Part shown: piece after piece, positions 1 to 9,718 of the stretch | Layout: every line of letters begins with the position of its first letter | Numbering within the stretch: the stretch's first letter is position 1 | Assembly: GCA_016928435.1 (NCBI GenBank) | Contig: JAFGKT010000048.1 | Coordinates: 1 to 64,000, forward strand | Length of the DNA stretch: 64,000 nt | From: Sedimentisphaerales bacterium | GTDB taxonomy: Bacteria; Planctomycetota; Phycisphaerae; Sedimentisphaerales; SM23-30 | Reading direction: 5' to 3' | Notes under the pieces: generated by a model | Database searches by the model: none | The model's input: only the letters and a program-made list of their open reading frames with translations | What the model was told of the DNA's origin: nothing | Translations under genes and position numbers: made by a program

Positions 1-103
1 CTTATCTATGGTGATAAGGATTATAATATATATTTTAATGGAAGTATAGGCTGTTTGGGCAACACGCCCTGAGAGCCCATCCTACATGGCTGCGCAAAAA
101 AAA

Positions 104-166
104 GTGGGCCATGGGGTGCTATCAGCTGGGGGGGGCAACTGACAGCGGGGGGAACCCACAGCCCAC
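104..166 (+). repeat. G-rich hairpin repeat, copy 1
   Basis: A 63-nt imperfect inverted repeat. The outer arms are GTGGGC and GCCCAC, the inner arms GCTATCAG and CTGACAGC, and a run of eight G follows the left inner arm. About 45 nt of the core are identical to the copy at 296-358. A GCCCA upstream of it can pair with the left outer arm instead, so two folds compete. Confidence 0.75.
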
Positions 167-295
167 AAATTTTGGGCACTTAAGCTGATCAAAACAGCAA
201 AAGTATATTTCGATGCTGCGTCTAAAAGCTAAAACCGACCCACACCAAAACCCGGCACAGGGGGGACTCTTAACGCCCGCATTGTTACAAAAAAA

Positions 296-358
296 GCGGG
301 CTACGGGGTGCTATCAGCTGGGGGGGGCAACTGACAGCGGGGGGAACCCATAGCCCAT
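296..358 (+). repeat. G-rich hairpin repeat, copy 2
   Basis: Second copy of the 63-nt element, 192 nt downstream of the first. The core is identical, while the outer arms have diverged (GCGGGC on the left, GCCCAT on the right). The upstream alternative arm here is GCCCGC, which still pairs perfectly with GCGGGC. This matches the GCCCA/TGGGC pairing of copy 1 and suggests that pairing is maintained. Confidence 0.75.
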
Positions 359-624
359 GAATATTAGTAACGTAAAGTTCTGGAGTAGTCAAGGGCCCAT
401 GTGGAGTTTTTTTTACTTTAATCCGTGAAAATCAACGTAAAATCGCGTGATGCTCACACAAGCTAAAGAACACATCTTCAGTTTATTACCTTGAACATAG
501 TGGCGAAGACGTTTAGGGCGGCCCAAAAACAATTGTCTTTGTGTTTATGATCGGAACATTGAGAACAGCTAAATTGTTTGAGTTCTGAGCATGGGATAGG
601 CAAAAAAGTCAGTGCGGCCCCCGC

Positions 625-1152
625 TCAGTTCAATATCTTGGCTAGCTCCTCGCGATAAACATCCAAGGTTGCTTTGTCGAAAAGCACAAAACGGACCTCT
701 TCGATTGTAGAATCAGTTAAGAACTGCTGCACGGTGGCGAGCGCGATGGCTGCGGCCCTCTCGACGGGAAAACGATAAGCACCAGTGCTGATCGAGGGGA
801 AGCTAACACTCTTTATGGAGTGTGTTTGAGCTATTTGCAGGCTGTTGCGGTACGCGTTCTCGAGCAGTTGGTCTTCTTGTTGGTTACCGCCGCGCCAAAT
901 TGGGCCGACGGTGTGAATTACCCACTTGGCTTTCAAGTTACCCGCGGAAGTAATGACCGCTTGGCCCGTGGGACAACGGCCTTGCTTGGCAACAATGCGG
1001 CGACATTCGGCTAGGATCTCCGGACCGCCGGCGCGATGAATGGCGCCATCAACACCGCCGCCTCCCATAAGTGAGCAATTCGCGGCATTTACGATGGCAT
1101 CAGTATCTTGCTGGGTGATATCTCCCTGTACTAGGTTGATTTTGCGGACCAT
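625..1152 (-). CDS. Macro-domain O-acetyl-ADP-ribose deacetylase
   Basis: A 175-residue single macro domain of the YmdB/MACROD type, expected to hydrolyse O-acetyl-ADP-ribose or remove ADP-ribose from proteins in the cytoplasm. The ADP-ribose-binding signatures are present: GDIT near residue 10, [18 protein letters not shown], the TGQAVIT segment, and [10 protein letters not shown] near the end of the fold. The ORF track begins 41 residues earlier, but that part is antisense-like and unrelated to the family. The ATG at 1152 is preceded by AGAGG and gives the usual family length. The start lies 22 bases inside the end of the alanine racemase gene, so the two are probably translated from one message. 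A link between the two activities is not known to me. Confidence 0.92.
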   Translation of the reverse strand: MVRKINLVQGDITQQDTDAIVNAANCSLMGGGGVDGAIHRAGGPEILAECRRIVAKQGRCPTGQAVITSAGNLKAKWVIHTVGPIWRGGNQQEDQLLENAYRNSLQIAQTHSIKSVSFPSISTGAYRFPVERAAAIALATVQQFLTDSTIEEVRFVLFDKATLDVYREELAKILN

Positions 1153-2333
1153 TTTCGTTTTTCCTCTGACGTTACGGTCCCCAGTTGCTCCTTGACAATA
1201 CGCTGTTGTTCCGGCAGGTCTTCTACCAGTACCCTCTCTACGCGATTGCCTATTCCCGTTAGAATTTCCTGACATACAGTTTTGCAGTGGTCAGCGATAG
1301 CCTTTACGTTGCAGCGGCTGTCGGGGCGGTCGTCAATAACGGTGACATTCATGCCTTCGTAAGGGTTGGGGACATCGGTAATGTCGATGGTGATCTGATC
1401 CATGCTGATTCTGCCTAGAATAGGGGCAAATACGTCACCAATACGCACAAATCCACGATTTGACATCTGTCGGGGCAGAGCGTCGGCATATCCGACGGGC
1501 ACAAGGCCTATAGTCATATCGCGGGGCAAGACGAACATTCGGCCGTACCCGCAGGATTGTCCCGCACGCAGTTTTTTGATCTGGATAAGCGGCGCTTCTA
1601 TACGCAACACCGGCCTGAGATCATACCGAACATTATGGTCATTATTCATATAACCATAAACCGCCAAGCCGGGACGTACCATATCGCAATAGGCTTGCGG
1701 TAAACGGAAGGTCGCGGGGCTGTTACAAGCATGACAAACAATAGACGGATCGCCGTGAAGGCGGTTGGCGTTTATAAAATCCGCGAACGATTCATATTGT
1801 TCACGAGCGTAGGTCAGGTCTTGTTCGTCGGCTGTGGCGAAATGGGTATAAACGCCGGTAAGCTGCACGGCGTCGCTTTGCTTAATTGCTGTTAACAGCT
1901 TGTTGGCCTGGGCGACAAGACATCCGCCCCGGCCCATGCCGGAATCAAGCTTCAGATGAACCTTGAGAGGGCTTTTCGCGCGATTCAGGTTTTTCTCGAT
2001 ATAATCCAATCCCGCCAACGAACTAAGCGTACAATGAAACCCTCGACTCTGGGCCAACTCCAACAAAGTAGGGGAAATACCAGCGTAAATCGCTCTCAAG
2101 ACAATAATATCTTTGCCGAGAGCAGAAGAATAAACGGCTTCGGCTTCTTCAATGGCCACGACCGCAAAGGCATCGACAATATCAGCCAAGGCCGAAGCGA
2201 CCAGAGTTGAACCGTGACCGTAAGCGTTGCCCTTTATCACGGGACAAACTTGCGTGTCGCCAACCAACTGCCGGATAATTCGGATATTGTGACGTAAATT
2301 GGCGCGGCTGATATAAGCAGTGAGAGTGGACAC
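1131..2333 (-). CDS. alr: Alanine racemase
   Basis: PLP-dependent fold-type III racemase making D-alanine for peptidoglycan. The PLP lysine sits in [10 protein letters not shown] near the N-terminus, as in the family. The C-terminal half carries the catalytic tyrosine in SCGYGRMF, the GYADALPR segment and GRISMDQ. The length, about 400 residues, is slightly above the usual 360-380, with a tail of about 30 residues that overlaps the macro-domain gene. The ORF track starts at 2372. The GTG at 2333 has a good GAAAGG six bases upstream and fits the family N-terminus better, so it is preferred, though the upstream ATG is possible. A candidate promoter lies at 2398-2427. Confidence 0.93.
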   Translation of the reverse strand: MSTLTAYISRANLRHNIRIIRQLVGDTQVCPVIKGNAYGHGSTLVASALADIVDAFAVVAIEEAEAVYSSALGKDIIVLRAIYAGISPTLLELAQSRGFHCTLSSLAGLDYIEKNLNRAKSPLKVHLKLDSGMGRGGCLVAQANKLLTAIKQSDAVQLTGVYTHFATADEQDLTYAREQYESFADFINANRLHGDPSIVCHACNSPATFRLPQAYCDMVRPGLAVYGYMNNDHNVRYDLRPVLRIEAPLIQIKKLRAGQSCGYGRMFVLPRDMTIGLVPVGYADALPRQMSNRGFVRIGDVFAPILGRISMDQITIDITDVPNPYEGMNVTVIDDRPDSRCNVKAIADHCKTVCQEILTGIGNRVERVLVEDLPEQQRIVKEQLGTVTSEEKRKWSAKST

Positions 2334-2397
2334 ATTCGACCTTTCTATAGCTGATGCAACTAAAAACGACATTGGGCAAACACTCAGGCCATCGTTG

Positions 2398-2427
2398 TTT
2401 ATATCCTTGTCGGGGCAGGAATGTCAC
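2398..2427 (-). promoter_or_regulatory. Candidate sigma70 promoter of alr
   Basis: Read on the minus strand: GTGACA, an 18-base spacer, then TATAAA, each box one mismatch from the sigma70 consensus. Transcription would begin about 58 bases upstream of the favoured GTG start of alr. The call rests on box matching only. Confidence 0.45.
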
Positions 2428-2715
2428 GCTGAAAATGTCAAAACTAGGCAACAACTATAAATCTTTGGGAAAAAGAGTTTTACCGTGACGAACTGTCGAG
2501 ATTCCCGTCAGATGTACCAACAACCAATAATAACGCAATAAACCATAGAGAGGCTCTTTCTGCCAGGGCGAAATTGCAGAGGCGTCTTTGGCCGAGGAAG
2601 TAAAGCTCCGGCGGCACTGCCATGGCATAAGCTTAGTAATATCACAACTTTACAGTAAACACCGCTGTAATCGCCATGCTCTATTGGCAGGTTGAATTCT
2701 CGGATAAATTTAATA
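2428..2715. other. Divergent spacer between alr and serA
   Basis: The spacer between the divergent alr and serA genes. The ORF-track entry at 2508-2741 has no family resemblance and overlaps the serA promoter, so it is not taken as a gene. No other structure was recognised. Confidence 0.5.
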
Positions 2716-2744
2716 TGGACAGTGGGCGGATTTGGCATCATAAT
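2716..2744 (+). promoter_or_regulatory. Candidate sigma70 promoter of serA
   Basis: TGGACA, a 17-base spacer and CATAAT, each box one mismatch from consensus. The predicted start of transcription is about 73 bases upstream of the serA ATG and downstream of the ORF-track start, which supports moving the start codon to 2824. Confidence 0.5.
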
Positions 2745-2823
2745 TGTCTCTTTTGATTCTCAGCGATGGGAAAGGGTACCCATTGCAGTAATATTGGCCA
2801 CTTTAAGAACAGAGAGTATAAAA

Positions 2824-4419
2824 ATGATTAAGATACTGGTAACCGACAAGTTGGCCCAAGAGGGTTTGGATCTGCTGGCAAACATGGACGACGTTGAAGT
2901 CACCGTAAAGACCGGCGTGAGCGAAGATGAGCTGGCGGGGATGATCGGGCAATATGATGGTCTGATTATTCGCAGCGGCACACAGGTAACAGCCAAGGTC
3001 CTGGAAAACAGCGGGCGGTTGAAAGGTGTCGCTCGGGCGGGTGTCGGGGTGGACAATGTCGATATTACCGTAGCGACGCAAAAAGGCGTTATGGTGATGA
3101 ATACGCCGGACGGCAATACCATCAGTGCGGCTGAACATACTATCGCCTTGATGATGGCAATGAGTCGTTATGTGGTACAGGGCTGCACCAGTCTCAAGGC
3201 GGGCAAGTGGGACCGTAAGAAGTTTATGGGTACCCAGTTGATGGGCAAGACTTTGGGCGTAGTTGGTATGGGGCGTATCGGCATGGCTGTGGCCCGCAGA
3301 GCGCAAGGCCTGAAGATGAAGGTACTCGGTTTTGATCCGCTGGCGGCCCCGGACAACGCTGACGAACTTGGCATTGAAGTTATCGCCAACCTCGACGAAT
3401 TGATCGGCAAATGTGATTATCTCACACTGCATGTACCGGTAACAGATGAAACTCGCGGTATGATCAACGCTGAGCGTATCGCCAAGATGAAACCGACTGC
3501 TCGCATCATCAATGTCGCGCGTGGGCCGGTCATCAACGAAGACGATTTGTACGCTGCGTTGAAAGAAGGCAAGATCGCCGGGGCGGCGTTGGACGTGTTC
3601 GCCCAAGAGCCTCCGGAAAATCGCGGCTTTGAAGAATTGGACAATTGTATTGTAACGCCGCACTTGGGCGCCAGCACTGAAGAAGCCCAGATCGAAGTCG
3701 CCATCGATGCCGCGAAGGAACTCGTTGAAGCCATACGCGGCACACAAGTACGCAATGCTGTGAATGTTCCGGGGCTGGACAAGACGCTTCCGGAAATCGT
3801 GCGAAACTATCGCGGATTGGCGGAGCGACTGGGATTGGTTTTGAGTACCATTACGCCGGGCAAGATCAAGAAAGTCGAAGTGACGTATCGCGGGGATATC
3901 GCTCAGGTGGATGCCTCGGCTGTGACGACCGCTTTTACCGTGGGTCTGCTGCAGAAGCATTTCGATGAGCCACTCAACATTGTCAACGCTCCGGTATTGG
4001 CCAAGCAGCGCGGCATAAGCTTTGATGTTGTGACCAATGCTGAGAGTCACGACTTTGCCCACACTATGTCAGTGCGGCTGGTAACGGATCAAGCTGACCG
4101 TACTATTAAAGGTACTATTGTCGGCAAAGATATTCCGCGAGTGATTGGTGTGGATGACTTCGCATTTGAAATGTCACCTGAAGGCACCATCATGATTATC
4201 TTCAATGATGACAAGCCGGGTGTTATCGGTTCGGTGGGAAGCATTTGCGGCAAGCACAGCCTTAACATCGGCACCATGGGGGTTGGACGACTAAAAGACC
4301 AGAACAAAGCTGTGCTGGCTATCAGCATGGATAAAGGTCCCGAACCTGAAGCGATCAAGGAATTCCAAAAGCTCGATTTCGTCAAGAGCGTGTATGTTAT
4401 TGAATTCCCCAATAGCTAA
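2824..4419 (+). CDS. serA: D-3-phosphoglycerate dehydrogenase
   Basis: A 531-residue long-form PGDH, catalysing the first step of serine synthesis from 3-phosphoglycerate with NAD. The order is substrate domain, Rossmann NAD domain with [15 protein letters not shown], return to the substrate domain, then an intervening (ASB) domain and a C-terminal ACT domain ([19 protein letters not shown]) that usually binds serine as feedback inhibitor. Active-site elements are visible: [13 protein letters not shown] (Arg), the following Glu, and TPHLGAS (His). The ATG at 2824 begins [10 protein letters not shown] exactly as the family does; the 44 extra residues in the ORF track are discarded. It is apparently transcribed alone, with a hairpin repeat about 60 bases after the stop. 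Confidence 0.97.
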   Translation: MIKILVTDKLAQEGLDLLANMDDVEVTVKTGVSEDELAGMIGQYDGLIIRSGTQVTAKVLENSGRLKGVARAGVGVDNVDITVATQKGVMVMNTPDGNTISAAEHTIALMMAMSRYVVQGCTSLKAGKWDRKKFMGTQLMGKTLGVVGMGRIGMAVARRAQGLKMKVLGFDPLAAPDNADELGIEVIANLDELIGKCDYLTLHVPVTDETRGMINAERIAKMKPTARIINVARGPVINEDDLYAALKEGKIAGAALDVFAQEPPENRGFEELDNCIVTPHLGASTEEAQIEVAIDAAKELVEAIRGTQVRNAVNVPGLDKTLPEIVRNYRGLAERLGLVLSTITPGKIKKVEVTYRGDIAQVDASAVTTAFTVGLLQKHFDEPLNIVNAPVLAKQRGISFDVVTNAESHDFAHTMSVRLVTDQADRTIKGTIVGKDIPRVIGVDDFAFEMSPEGTIMIIFNDDKPGVIGSVGSICGKHSLNIGTMGVGRLKDQNKAVLAISMDKGPEPEAIKEFQKLDFVKSVYVIEFPNS

Positions 4420-4480
4420 AGCGAACCACTAATCGACACTAATAGTCACTAATAAGAGATTAGCTGCCAGGGGCGTGATA

Positions 4481-4530
4481 GGAACCGCGTGGGTAACATT
4501 GAACGAGATGTTCAAAATTACCCACCCTAC
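4481..4530 (+). repeat. Dispersed 50-nt hairpin repeat, copy 1
   Basis: A 50-nt element whose core is a strong hairpin: GTGGGTAA and TGAAC pair with GTTCA and TTACCCAC around a five-base loop. A second copy with only two differences is at 13047-13096. Both lie in intergenic DNA on the plus strand. It resembles REP-type or other small mobile palindromic units, although no transposase was seen in the window. Confidence 0.85.
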
Positions 4531-4687
4531 GTCTGCCACAATGAAAGCGGTGAGGTCAGAGAATTATTAACGGTTACGCTAAAAGTCCAAAAAGTTTATT
4601 TATATCGCTAACGTGTAACTGAGCTGCAAACGCAACGGTGTGGAATCCGTTGGCACGCAGGCGATAATATATGTTTAGGAGTAAATT

Positions 4688-6022
4688 GTGAGTGAACAAA
4701 AAAGTCCGGAAAAGGTGATGAATCGCTGGATCGTAGTGATCGGCGCCATCCTTATCCAATTGTGTCTGGGTGCTATTTACGCATGGTCGGCTTTTACCGG
4801 CAAACTTAACGCAGATCCCTATAACTTCAGCAAAACTCAAACGCAGGTAGTTTTTTCCGTGGGTCTGGTTACCTTCGCAGTGGTCATGGCACTGATCGCC
4901 GGCCGTTGGCAGAAGAAAGTCGGACCACGTAAGGTTGCTCTTGCCGGCGGGGTCATCCTGGGGCTCGGTTATATCATAGGCGGCCTCAGCGGTACGAGTT
5001 TCGCGGGCATTTTAATCGGCGTGGGGATTCTTGGCGGTGCCGGTATTGGTCTTGGCTATGTTTGCCCGATCGCCGCTCTTGTCAAATGGTTTCCCGATAA
5101 GAAGGGACTCATCACCGGACTGGCCGTGGCCGGCTTTGGCTTCGGTGCGCTTATATGGATTAAGTTAACCAGCGGATTTGCTTTCGGGGAAATCGGTGGA
5201 GTAAAGCTTGACTTAACACCCGGCTGGCATGGCTTGTACGGCATGGAATGGACGGTAAACAACGTATTCACGCTCTACGGCATCCTCTTTGCTGTGCTTG
5301 TTGGTCTTGGTGCAATGGTCATGGTCAATCCCCCTGAGGGTTGGTCTCCCGCTGGATGGCATCCGTCGGCCACTAAGGCTGCAACCGCCGGCGGGGTGGA
5401 CTTCACTGAAAAGCAAATGATCCGCACACCGCAGTTTTGGGTTCTTTTCCTGACTTTCACGGCCGGTGCCATGGCCGGCCTCATGGTTATCGGCATCATT
5501 GGTCTTTTCGGCAAGGATCAGCTCACGGCAGCCGGCGCTATTGAGGCCGGGAAGATCGCCGTCGTCACTGGTACCGCATGGGGCTTTTTCGGGTCCCTTC
5601 TCAACGGCGTCGGTCGTATTGTTTGGGGCAGCTTTTCCGACAAGCTCGGTCGCAAGAATGCCATCGTTTTGATGAGTGCGTTGCAGGGTGTGATGATGAT
5701 CCTGTTCTACTTCATCGGCGGCAACGAATGGGGCTTGTATATTGGCGCGGCGGTTATCGGCTTTAACTTTGGCGGTAATTTCGCGTTGTTCCCGGCAGCT
5801 ACGGCTGACTTGTTCGGCAATAAGAATGTCGGCACCAATTACCCGTGGGTATTCATGGCCTACGGCGTTGGCGGCGTTGTCGGCCCGATCCTGGGCGGCG
5901 CGATGGGTGACGCAAAGGCTTGGATGTGGGCTTTCATTCCGGCCGGCATCGCGTGCTTGGCGGTAGCCTTGCTGGCGATGACACTGAAACCCCCGAAGCA
6001 TCACGAGATCGCTGCTGCGTAA
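4688..6022 (+). CDS. MFS transporter, oxalate/formate antiporter-like
   Basis: A 444-residue protein with about 12 predicted membrane spans, of the OFA (OxlT/YhjX-like) branch of the major facilitator superfamily. Family features include the opening NRWIVVIGAILIQLCLGAIYAWSAF-like first helix, the RWQKKVGPRKV loop between helices 2 and 3, VKWFPDKKGLITGLAVAGFG, and the second-half loop DKLGRKNA. Members exchange small carboxylates such as oxalate, formate or pyruvate; the substrate here cannot be read from sequence. The start is a GTG with TAGGAG seven bases upstream. The gene stands alone and is followed by an inverted repeat and a strong terminator. Confidence 0.88.
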   Translation: MSEQKSPEKVMNRWIVVIGAILIQLCLGAIYAWSAFTGKLNADPYNFSKTQTQVVFSVGLVTFAVVMALIAGRWQKKVGPRKVALAGGVILGLGYIIGGLSGTSFAGILIGVGILGGAGIGLGYVCPIAALVKWFPDKKGLITGLAVAGFGFGALIWIKLTSGFAFGEIGGVKLDLTPGWHGLYGMEWTVNNVFTLYGILFAVLVGLGAMVMVNPPEGWSPAGWHPSATKAATAGGVDFTEKQMIRTPQFWVLFLTFTAGAMAGLMVIGIIGLFGKDQLTAAGAIEAGKIAVVTGTAWGFFGSLLNGVGRIVWGSFSDKLGRKNAIVLMSALQGVMMILFYFIGGNEWGLYIGAAVIGFNFGGNFALFPAATADLFGNKNVGTNYPWVFMAYGVGGVVGPILGGAMGDAKAWMWAFIPAGIACLAVALLAMTLKPPKHHEIAAA

Positions 6023-6040
6023 GGTTTGTTGGTAAACCAG

Positions 6041-6064
6041 GCAAGTGTAAAGTATGACACTTGC
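6041..6064 (+). repeat. Perfect 8-bp inverted repeat after the MFS gene
   Basis: GCAAGTGT, an eight-base loop and ACACTTGC, starting 18 bases after the MFS stop codon. There is no T-run after it, so it may protect the 3' end of the mRNA or bind a protein rather than terminate. Confidence 0.55.
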
Positions 6065-6084
6065 TGGAATATATTGAATGCAAA

Positions 6085-6119
6085 GGCTCGTAACCTTAAT
6101 TGGTTGCGGGCCTTTTTTT
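6085..6119 (+). terminator. Rho-independent terminator
   Basis: An 11-bp stem (GGCTCGTAACC with GGTTGCGGGCC, two G-U pairs), a six-base loop and seven T. It ends the MFS transporter transcript. Confidence 0.9.
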
Positions 6120-6201
6120 ATTGGCTGATCCATAAGGCCCTACAAACAGTGCAGATAGCGTGGTCTTTTGGTCAGATAAGCTTGTTTTGTCGGAATTGTT
6201 C

Positions 6202-6231
6202 TTGTGGGAGATGGTGTTTGGATAGTATAAT
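6202..6231 (+). promoter_or_regulatory. Candidate promoter of uvrA
   Basis: TTGTGG, an 18-base spacer and a perfect TATAAT, about 80 bases upstream of the uvrA start. No recognisable LexA-type palindrome overlaps it, so SOS control cannot be claimed. Confidence 0.45.
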
Positions 6232-6314
6232 TGCCGGAATATAGTTTTGGTTGGGCAAAGCCATGGGCTTATGGTGTTCTGCGTAACCACCCGAGCAGTG
6301 CTGAAAGGTAATAG

Positions 6315-9119
6315 ATGGCTGACAAAACTATCAGCGTACGAGGCGCGAAGGAACACAATCTCCAATCCATCGACGTCGAGATACCACGTGACGAATTAGT
6401 GGTAATAACGGGCCTCAGCGGTTCGGGCAAAAGTTCGCTGGCTTTTGATACGATCTACGCTGAGGGGCAGCGTAAATATGTCGAGTCATTGTCGGCGTAC
6501 GCGCGGCAGTTTCTCGAACAAATGCAAAAACCCGACGTGGAGAACATCGAGGGATTGCCTCCGACAATCGCTATCGAGCAACGCGGCGGCGGACACAACC
6601 CTCGCTCGACCGTAGCTACTACCACCGAAATCTATGATTATCTGCGTTTACTTTTCGCCCGCGTCGGCAAGCCCCACTGCTATATTTGCGGCAAACCCAT
6701 CAAAACCCAACACGCGGGACAAATCGTGGATGCCATCTTGGCGTTAGAGGAAGGTTCCCGCATTCAGATCTGCGCGCCTTTAATACGAGGCCAAAAAGGC
6801 GAACACCTCGAAATTCTTCGGCGGATACAACGCGAAGGTTTTGTCCGAGTTCGAATTGACGGCGAAGTCTATGAAGTAAAAGACGCGCCCCTGCTCGACC
6901 GTAAACGCGCCCACAGCATTGAAGCTGTTGTAGATCGGATTGTCACCAAGGCGGCGATCCGTTCGCGTTTGGCGGACTCGGTGGAAATCGCTCTGAAATT
7001 GGGCGAAGGTCTGGTCTTGATACTGCACGAAGTCAAGAAGGGCCAATGGGAAGAAATCTACTACAGCGAAAAATACGCGTGCCTGGATCATCCGGAAGCA
7101 TCGATTCCTGAATTGTCTCCGCGCTGTTTCAGTTTTAACAGTCCATACGGGGCGTGTCGCAGTTGCGACGGGCTGGGCACCATTCTTGAATTCGACGCGG
7201 ACTTGATTGTGCCTGATCCAACATTGTCTTTGGACGATGGCGCGATTAACGCTTGGCGCCGCGGCGGTAAAAGGATGAACATATTCTATAACCGCCTGAT
7301 CCGTCAGTTCTGCCGACAGTATGATATCAGCCCCGACACGCCCTTTAAGAGTATTCCCGCGGCGGTACGAAAGATTTTGATGTATGGCGACGATGAATTT
7401 GAAGGAGTGCTGCCTAATCTTACCCGCCGATTCAAAAAGACCGACAGCGAATTCGTCAAATCCCGGCTGCACAATTATCTTTCCGAGCAACCTTGCCAAG
7501 ATTGCCACGGAGCGAGGCTACGTCCTGAATCGCTCGCGGTGCGCATACAAAACAAGAATATTTTCGATGTTACGCAGATGGGCATTGGAGAAGCTCAAAA
7601 GTTTTTTGAAAACCTTGAGCTATCCGATGAAGACCGGCAAATCGCCCGGCTGATCTTAAAAGAACTGAGCCATCGTCTGGAGTTTATGGTGAACGTCGGG
7701 CTTGATTACCTAACTCTCGATCGCATGAGCAGTACACTGAGCGGCGGTGAGGCACAACGTATTCGCCTGGCAACCCAAGTGGGTTCGGCGCTGGTTGGGG
7801 TATGTTATGTGCTGGACGAGCCCTCGATTGGTTTGCATCAACGTGACAATCGCAAGCTGATTCATACGCTGCAACACCTGCGCGACATTGGCAACACGGT
7901 AGTTGTGGTAGAACACGACGAAGAGACTATAATGGCCGCGGACCACGTGATTGATATCGGGCCTGGGGCTGGGACGCACGGCGGCAAAGTAGTCGCTCAA
8001 GGGAAAGTGGCAGATATTATCGCGTCGGAAAGTTCGCTGACCGGCAAATACCTGTCCGGCCAACGTCAAATAAAACTGCCTGAGAAACGGCGTAAAGTAA
8101 ACATCAAATACTGCTTGGAACTACGCGGCGTTCAACAGAATAATCTCAAGAATATCGATGTGCAGTTTCCGCTGGGCGTTCTGGTATGTGTAACGGGAGT
8201 AAGCGGCAGCGGGAAAAGTTCACTGGTACGGCAGGTGCTGCTGCCCGCGGCCCGACGCAAGCTATATAACAGTCGCGAAAAACCCGGGGTATTTGAAAAG
8301 CTGCTGGGGACCACCCGTATCGACAAGATCATCCAGATTGATCAGAGCCCGATCGGTAGAACCCCGCGCTCGAACCCGGCGACCTATACCGGAGTGTTTG
8401 ATCTGATACGTCAGTTGTTCAGCAAAACCCGCGAAGCTAAAATCCGCGGATACACGCCCGGACGTTTCAGCTTCAATGTTAAAGGAGGGCGGTGCGAATA
8501 CTGCCAGGGTCAAGGTACGAAAAAAATTGAAATGCACTTTCTGCCTGACGTGTATGTTATATGCGATCAATGCAAAGGCACTCGCTACAATCGTGAGACA
8601 TTGGAAATTCGGTATCGCGGAATGAACATCGCCAATGTTTTGGATATGCAAATCGAAGACGGAATGTCATTCTTTGAGAATTTCCCCAAGATCCAACGTA
8701 TGCTTCGCACGCTGTACGATGTCGGCTTGGGTTACATGGCTTTAGGGCAATCCAGCACAACCTTGAGCGGCGGCGAAGCGCAACGAGTCAAACTCGCCAC
8801 AGAACTGGGCAAAGCCAGCACGGGCCATACGCTGTATGTATTGGATGAGCCCACCACGGGACTGCATTTCGCTGATATTCAGAACCTGCTCAATGTCTTA
8901 CAGCGATTGGTGGACATGGGCAATACCGTGATCGTGATTGAACACAACCTGGACGTCATCAAGATGGCTGATCACATAATTGACCTTGGCCCCGAAGGCG
9001 GTAATGCTGGAGGCTCTATCGTTGCCCAAGGTTCGCCTGAAGAAATAGCAGCCAATCCCAAAAGCTATACCGGACAATTCCTGCAAGATAAACTAAAGGG
9101 CGTCCAGCATCGAAGCTAA
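6315..9119 (+). CDS. uvrA: Excinuclease ABC subunit A
   Basis: A 934-residue UvrA, the damage-recognition ATPase of nucleotide excision repair. It contains two ABC ATPase modules: Walker A GLSGSGKSS near residue 35 and GVSGSGKSS near 630; signatures LSGGEAQRIRLATQVGS and LSGGEAQRVKLATELGK; Walker B YVLDEPSIGLH and YVLDEPTTGLH. Zinc-binding cysteines appear as CYICG, CRSCDGLGT, and the large CEYCQGQG...CDQCKGTRY module. The length is normal for the family. The ATG at 6315 follows AAAGGT and begins with the standard strand of the fold. uvrB is not in the window. Confidence 0.98.
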   Translation: MADKTISVRGAKEHNLQSIDVEIPRDELVVITGLSGSGKSSLAFDTIYAEGQRKYVESLSAYARQFLEQMQKPDVENIEGLPPTIAIEQRGGGHNPRSTVATTTEIYDYLRLLFARVGKPHCYICGKPIKTQHAGQIVDAILALEEGSRIQICAPLIRGQKGEHLEILRRIQREGFVRVRIDGEVYEVKDAPLLDRKRAHSIEAVVDRIVTKAAIRSRLADSVEIALKLGEGLVLILHEVKKGQWEEIYYSEKYACLDHPEASIPELSPRCFSFNSPYGACRSCDGLGTILEFDADLIVPDPTLSLDDGAINAWRRGGKRMNIFYNRLIRQFCRQYDISPDTPFKSIPAAVRKILMYGDDEFEGVLPNLTRRFKKTDSEFVKSRLHNYLSEQPCQDCHGARLRPESLAVRIQNKNIFDVTQMGIGEAQKFFENLELSDEDRQIARLILKELSHRLEFMVNVGLDYLTLDRMSSTLSGGEAQRIRLATQVGSALVGVCYVLDEPSIGLHQRDNRKLIHTLQHLRDIGNTVVVVEHDEETIMAADHVIDIGPGAGTHGGKVVAQGKVADIIASESSLTGKYLSGQRQIKLPEKRRKVNIKYCLELRGVQQNNLKNIDVQFPLGVLVCVTGVSGSGKSSLVRQVLLPAARRKLYNSREKPGVFEKLLGTTRIDKIIQIDQSPIGRTPRSNPATYTGVFDLIRQLFSKTREAKIRGYTPGRFSFNVKGGRCEYCQGQGTKKIEMHFLPDVYVICDQCKGTRYNRETLEIRYRGMNIANVLDMQIEDGMSFFENFPKIQRMLRTLYDVGLGYMALGQSSTTLSGGEAQRVKLATELGKASTGHTLYVLDEPTTGLHFADIQNLLNVLQRLVDMGNTVIVIEHNLDVIKMADHIIDLGPEGGNAGGSIVAQGSPEEIAANPKSYTGQFLQDKLKGVQHRS

Positions 9120-9160
9120 GGACGCTCTGGATCGACAACTCTTAGCGCGACGCGAGCCGG

Positions 9161-9508
9161 CTATTCGGCGGGCTCTTGCTCACCTATGATTTCATTATGT
9201 ATGGCGTCCCATATTTTGCGCATCATCTCCACATAGTCCGCCTGGCGTCGACTGAACTCGCGGACCTTGTCATTGCTGCTCATCTGGTTTTCATAGGCTT
9301 CGAGCTGATGCTTGTCGGCGACCTCGATTGGTTTGTTCTCTTGCTCGAGTTTATGAATCTTCTCGGCCTGTTTTTGGAAATCCTCCACCAGCTTGCGAGC
9401 GTCGGGATCCTCCTGCAAAGCCTTCTGCGCATTTTGCATTAAAACCGTTCGCTCGTGGGCAGCTATCTGACGACCCAAACGCCGGGACAATTCAATCAAC
9501 TTATCCAT
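9161..9508 (-). CDS. YlbF/YmcA-family protein
   Basis: A 115-residue, largely alpha-helical and charged protein. It matches the YlbF/YmcA (DUF964) family: an N-terminal amphipathic helix, EDPDARKLVEDFQ, and a C-terminal helix before an acidic tail. Bacillus relatives form a complex that acts on RNase Y and RNA maturation; that role is unproven here. It is convergent with uvrA, 41 bases from its stop. The ORF-track ORFs on the opposite strand are shadows. Confidence 0.75.
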   Translation of the reverse strand: MDKLIELSRRLGRQIAAHERTVLMQNAQKALQEDPDARKLVEDFQKQAEKIHKLEQENKPIEVADKHQLEAYENQMSSNDKVREFSRRQADYVEMMRKIWDAIHNEIIGEQEPAE

Positions 9509-9718
9509 GCCATCTCCAATACAAAAAATATCATCATACGATCAATCACTTTTTCCTGTTATACCGTCTAGCGGCGGCTATGTCTGCGCTTAAATGGCCC
9601 AGACTGCCCATATTCCCGGACAAAACGCTTATATTGACACTTAGTCCGGTTTCGGCTATATTGAAGTATCTCTTCGGCTGAGGAACTACGGTCTGGAACA
9701 GCAGGATTCTGTGCTATT

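Larger units (their letters stand above)
1..624. other. Non-coding region with hairpin elements
   Basis: No credible gene is seen here. The stretch holds two copies of a G-rich hairpin element (listed separately), a small perfect hairpin at 1-18 (CTTATC/GATAAG), and otherwise AT-rich sequence of no recognised function. It lies downstream of the minus-strand macro-domain gene, so it could contain that unit's 3' end, but no clear terminator was found. Confidence 0.6.

Noticed and set aside
2508-2741. 77-residue minus-strand ORF in the alr-serA spacer
   Set aside because: No family features, no Shine-Dalgarno site, and it overlaps the serA promoter.
2803-4062. 419-residue minus-strand ORF
   Set aside because: Fully antisense to serA, whose family assignment is certain.
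5213-6133. 306-residue minus-strand ORF
   Set aside because: Antisense to the MFS transporter gene and without family resemblance.
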